Positions 63,813 to 64,000 of a DNA stretch of 64,000 nt are shown in pieces (position 1 is the first letter of the stretch; each line of letters begins with the position of its first letter). The notes beneath the pieces were generated by a model that was given only the letters and a program-made list of their open reading frames with translations, did not search any database and was not told the origin of the DNA. The stretch comes from Taibaiella sp. GTDB lineage: Bacteria > Bacteroidota > Bacteroidia > Chitinophagales > Chitinophagaceae. The stretch covers positions 62,001-126,000 of the forward strand of contig JACDGL010000008.1 of NCBI GenBank assembly GCA_013815385.1. Direction: 5' to 3'. The position numbers and the translations under genes are program-made.

Positions 63813-64000
63813 ATGGCAGATAATATAGAAGAAGATCTTTGGGAAGAAGAAGAAACAGAAGAGCAGGAAGATGCCCAACCCGCCGAACGCCTGCGCTTTA
63901 TAACAGATAAAGGCCAGGAGCCTACCCGTATAGATAAGTTCCTGATGAACAGGATAGAGAACGCTACCCGTAATAAAATACAACAGGCGCTGGAAGAAGG
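63813..64000 (+). CDS. rluD: RluD-type pseudouridine synthase, 3' partial
   Basis: ATG at 63813; 62 codons are visible before the window ends. A very acidic N-terminal extension (Glu/Asp-rich, about 25 residues) precedes an S4 RNA-binding domain (TRIDKFLMNRIENATRNKIQ). In Bacteroidota this arrangement is typical of RluA/RluD family enzymes that modify 23S rRNA. Catalytic domain lies outside the window, so RluD versus RluB/C is inferred. Confidence 0.75.
   Translation, partial: MADNIEEDLWEEEETEEQEDAQPAERLRFITDKGQEPTRIDKFLMNRIENATRNKIQQALEE

Overview
The window reads as ordinary chromosome of a Bacteroidota bacterium, most likely of the Chitinophagia type. The signs are a short 285-residue primary sigma factor, promoters of the TAnnTTTG (-7) class with TTG/TTTG about 20 bp upstream, secreted proteins with type IX secretion (T9SS) tails of both the CHU_C/type B and the type A kind, a cytochrome b558-type SdhCAB, and Bacteroidota family proteins (DUF6452, DUF6048, DUF4105, DUF3857). 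I see no rRNA, tRNA, CRISPR array, prophage or intact insertion sequence.

Layout. 1-3.4 kb: end of a phosphatase-like gene, rpoD, a glutaryl-CoA-type dehydrogenase and a small membrane protein. 3.4-9.0 kb: a minus-strand operon read from a clear promoter at 8.95 kb (SDR, thioesterase, cinA, aroK, DUF423, kdsB, kdnB-like), pairing a shikimate kinase with Kdo/Kdo8N lipopolysaccharide sugar genes. 9.0-12.9 kb: a surface protein, an alpha/beta hydrolase and a DUF4105 protein. 13.0-16.5 kb: sdhC-sdhA-sdhB with its own promoter and a terminator-like hairpin. 16.6-24.2 kb: ddl-PASTA-T9SS protein-rhodanese cluster, cysteine desulfurase, dnaB. A 400-bp gap before pheT holds a cluster of DnaA-box-like 9-mers. 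24.6-31.5 kb: pheT, a coiled-coil protein, DUF6452/DUF6048 envelope proteins, a DUF58 protein, and a cytochrome c/dicopper monooxygenase fusion.

31.7-34.2 kb holds the most interesting system: an ECF sigma factor followed by a protein that appears to have a cytoplasmic anti-sigma-like end, one inner-membrane helix, a 320-residue disordered spacer and a C-terminal outer-membrane beta-barrel. This matches the dual membrane-spanning anti-sigma (Dma) design recently described in Bacteroides. 34-42.6 kb is housekeeping and transport (queuosine precursor transporter, DnaJ-like, LTA synthase-like, asparaginase, PRTase, MacB-like permease, MFS, thioesterase).

42.6-45.5 kb is an accessory island: a 900-bp gene-free repeat block, an AT-rich Mrr-like endonuclease gene and a decayed coding fragment, with clpB beyond. 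48-64 kb: AraC regulator, two DUF3857 paralogues (one with an intact transglutaminase triad, one without), a CvfB-like S1 protein, a molybdopterin oxidoreductase with its cytochrome b, a metallo-beta-lactamase-fold enzyme, rnpB (RNase P RNA) with promoter and terminator, the yceD-rpmF-plsX operon, DUF58, a MauE-thioredoxin fusion and the start of rluD.

Convergent genes in this window are packed tightly (seven pairs separated by 9 bp or less, or overlapping). Several operons show 1-8 nt gene overlaps.
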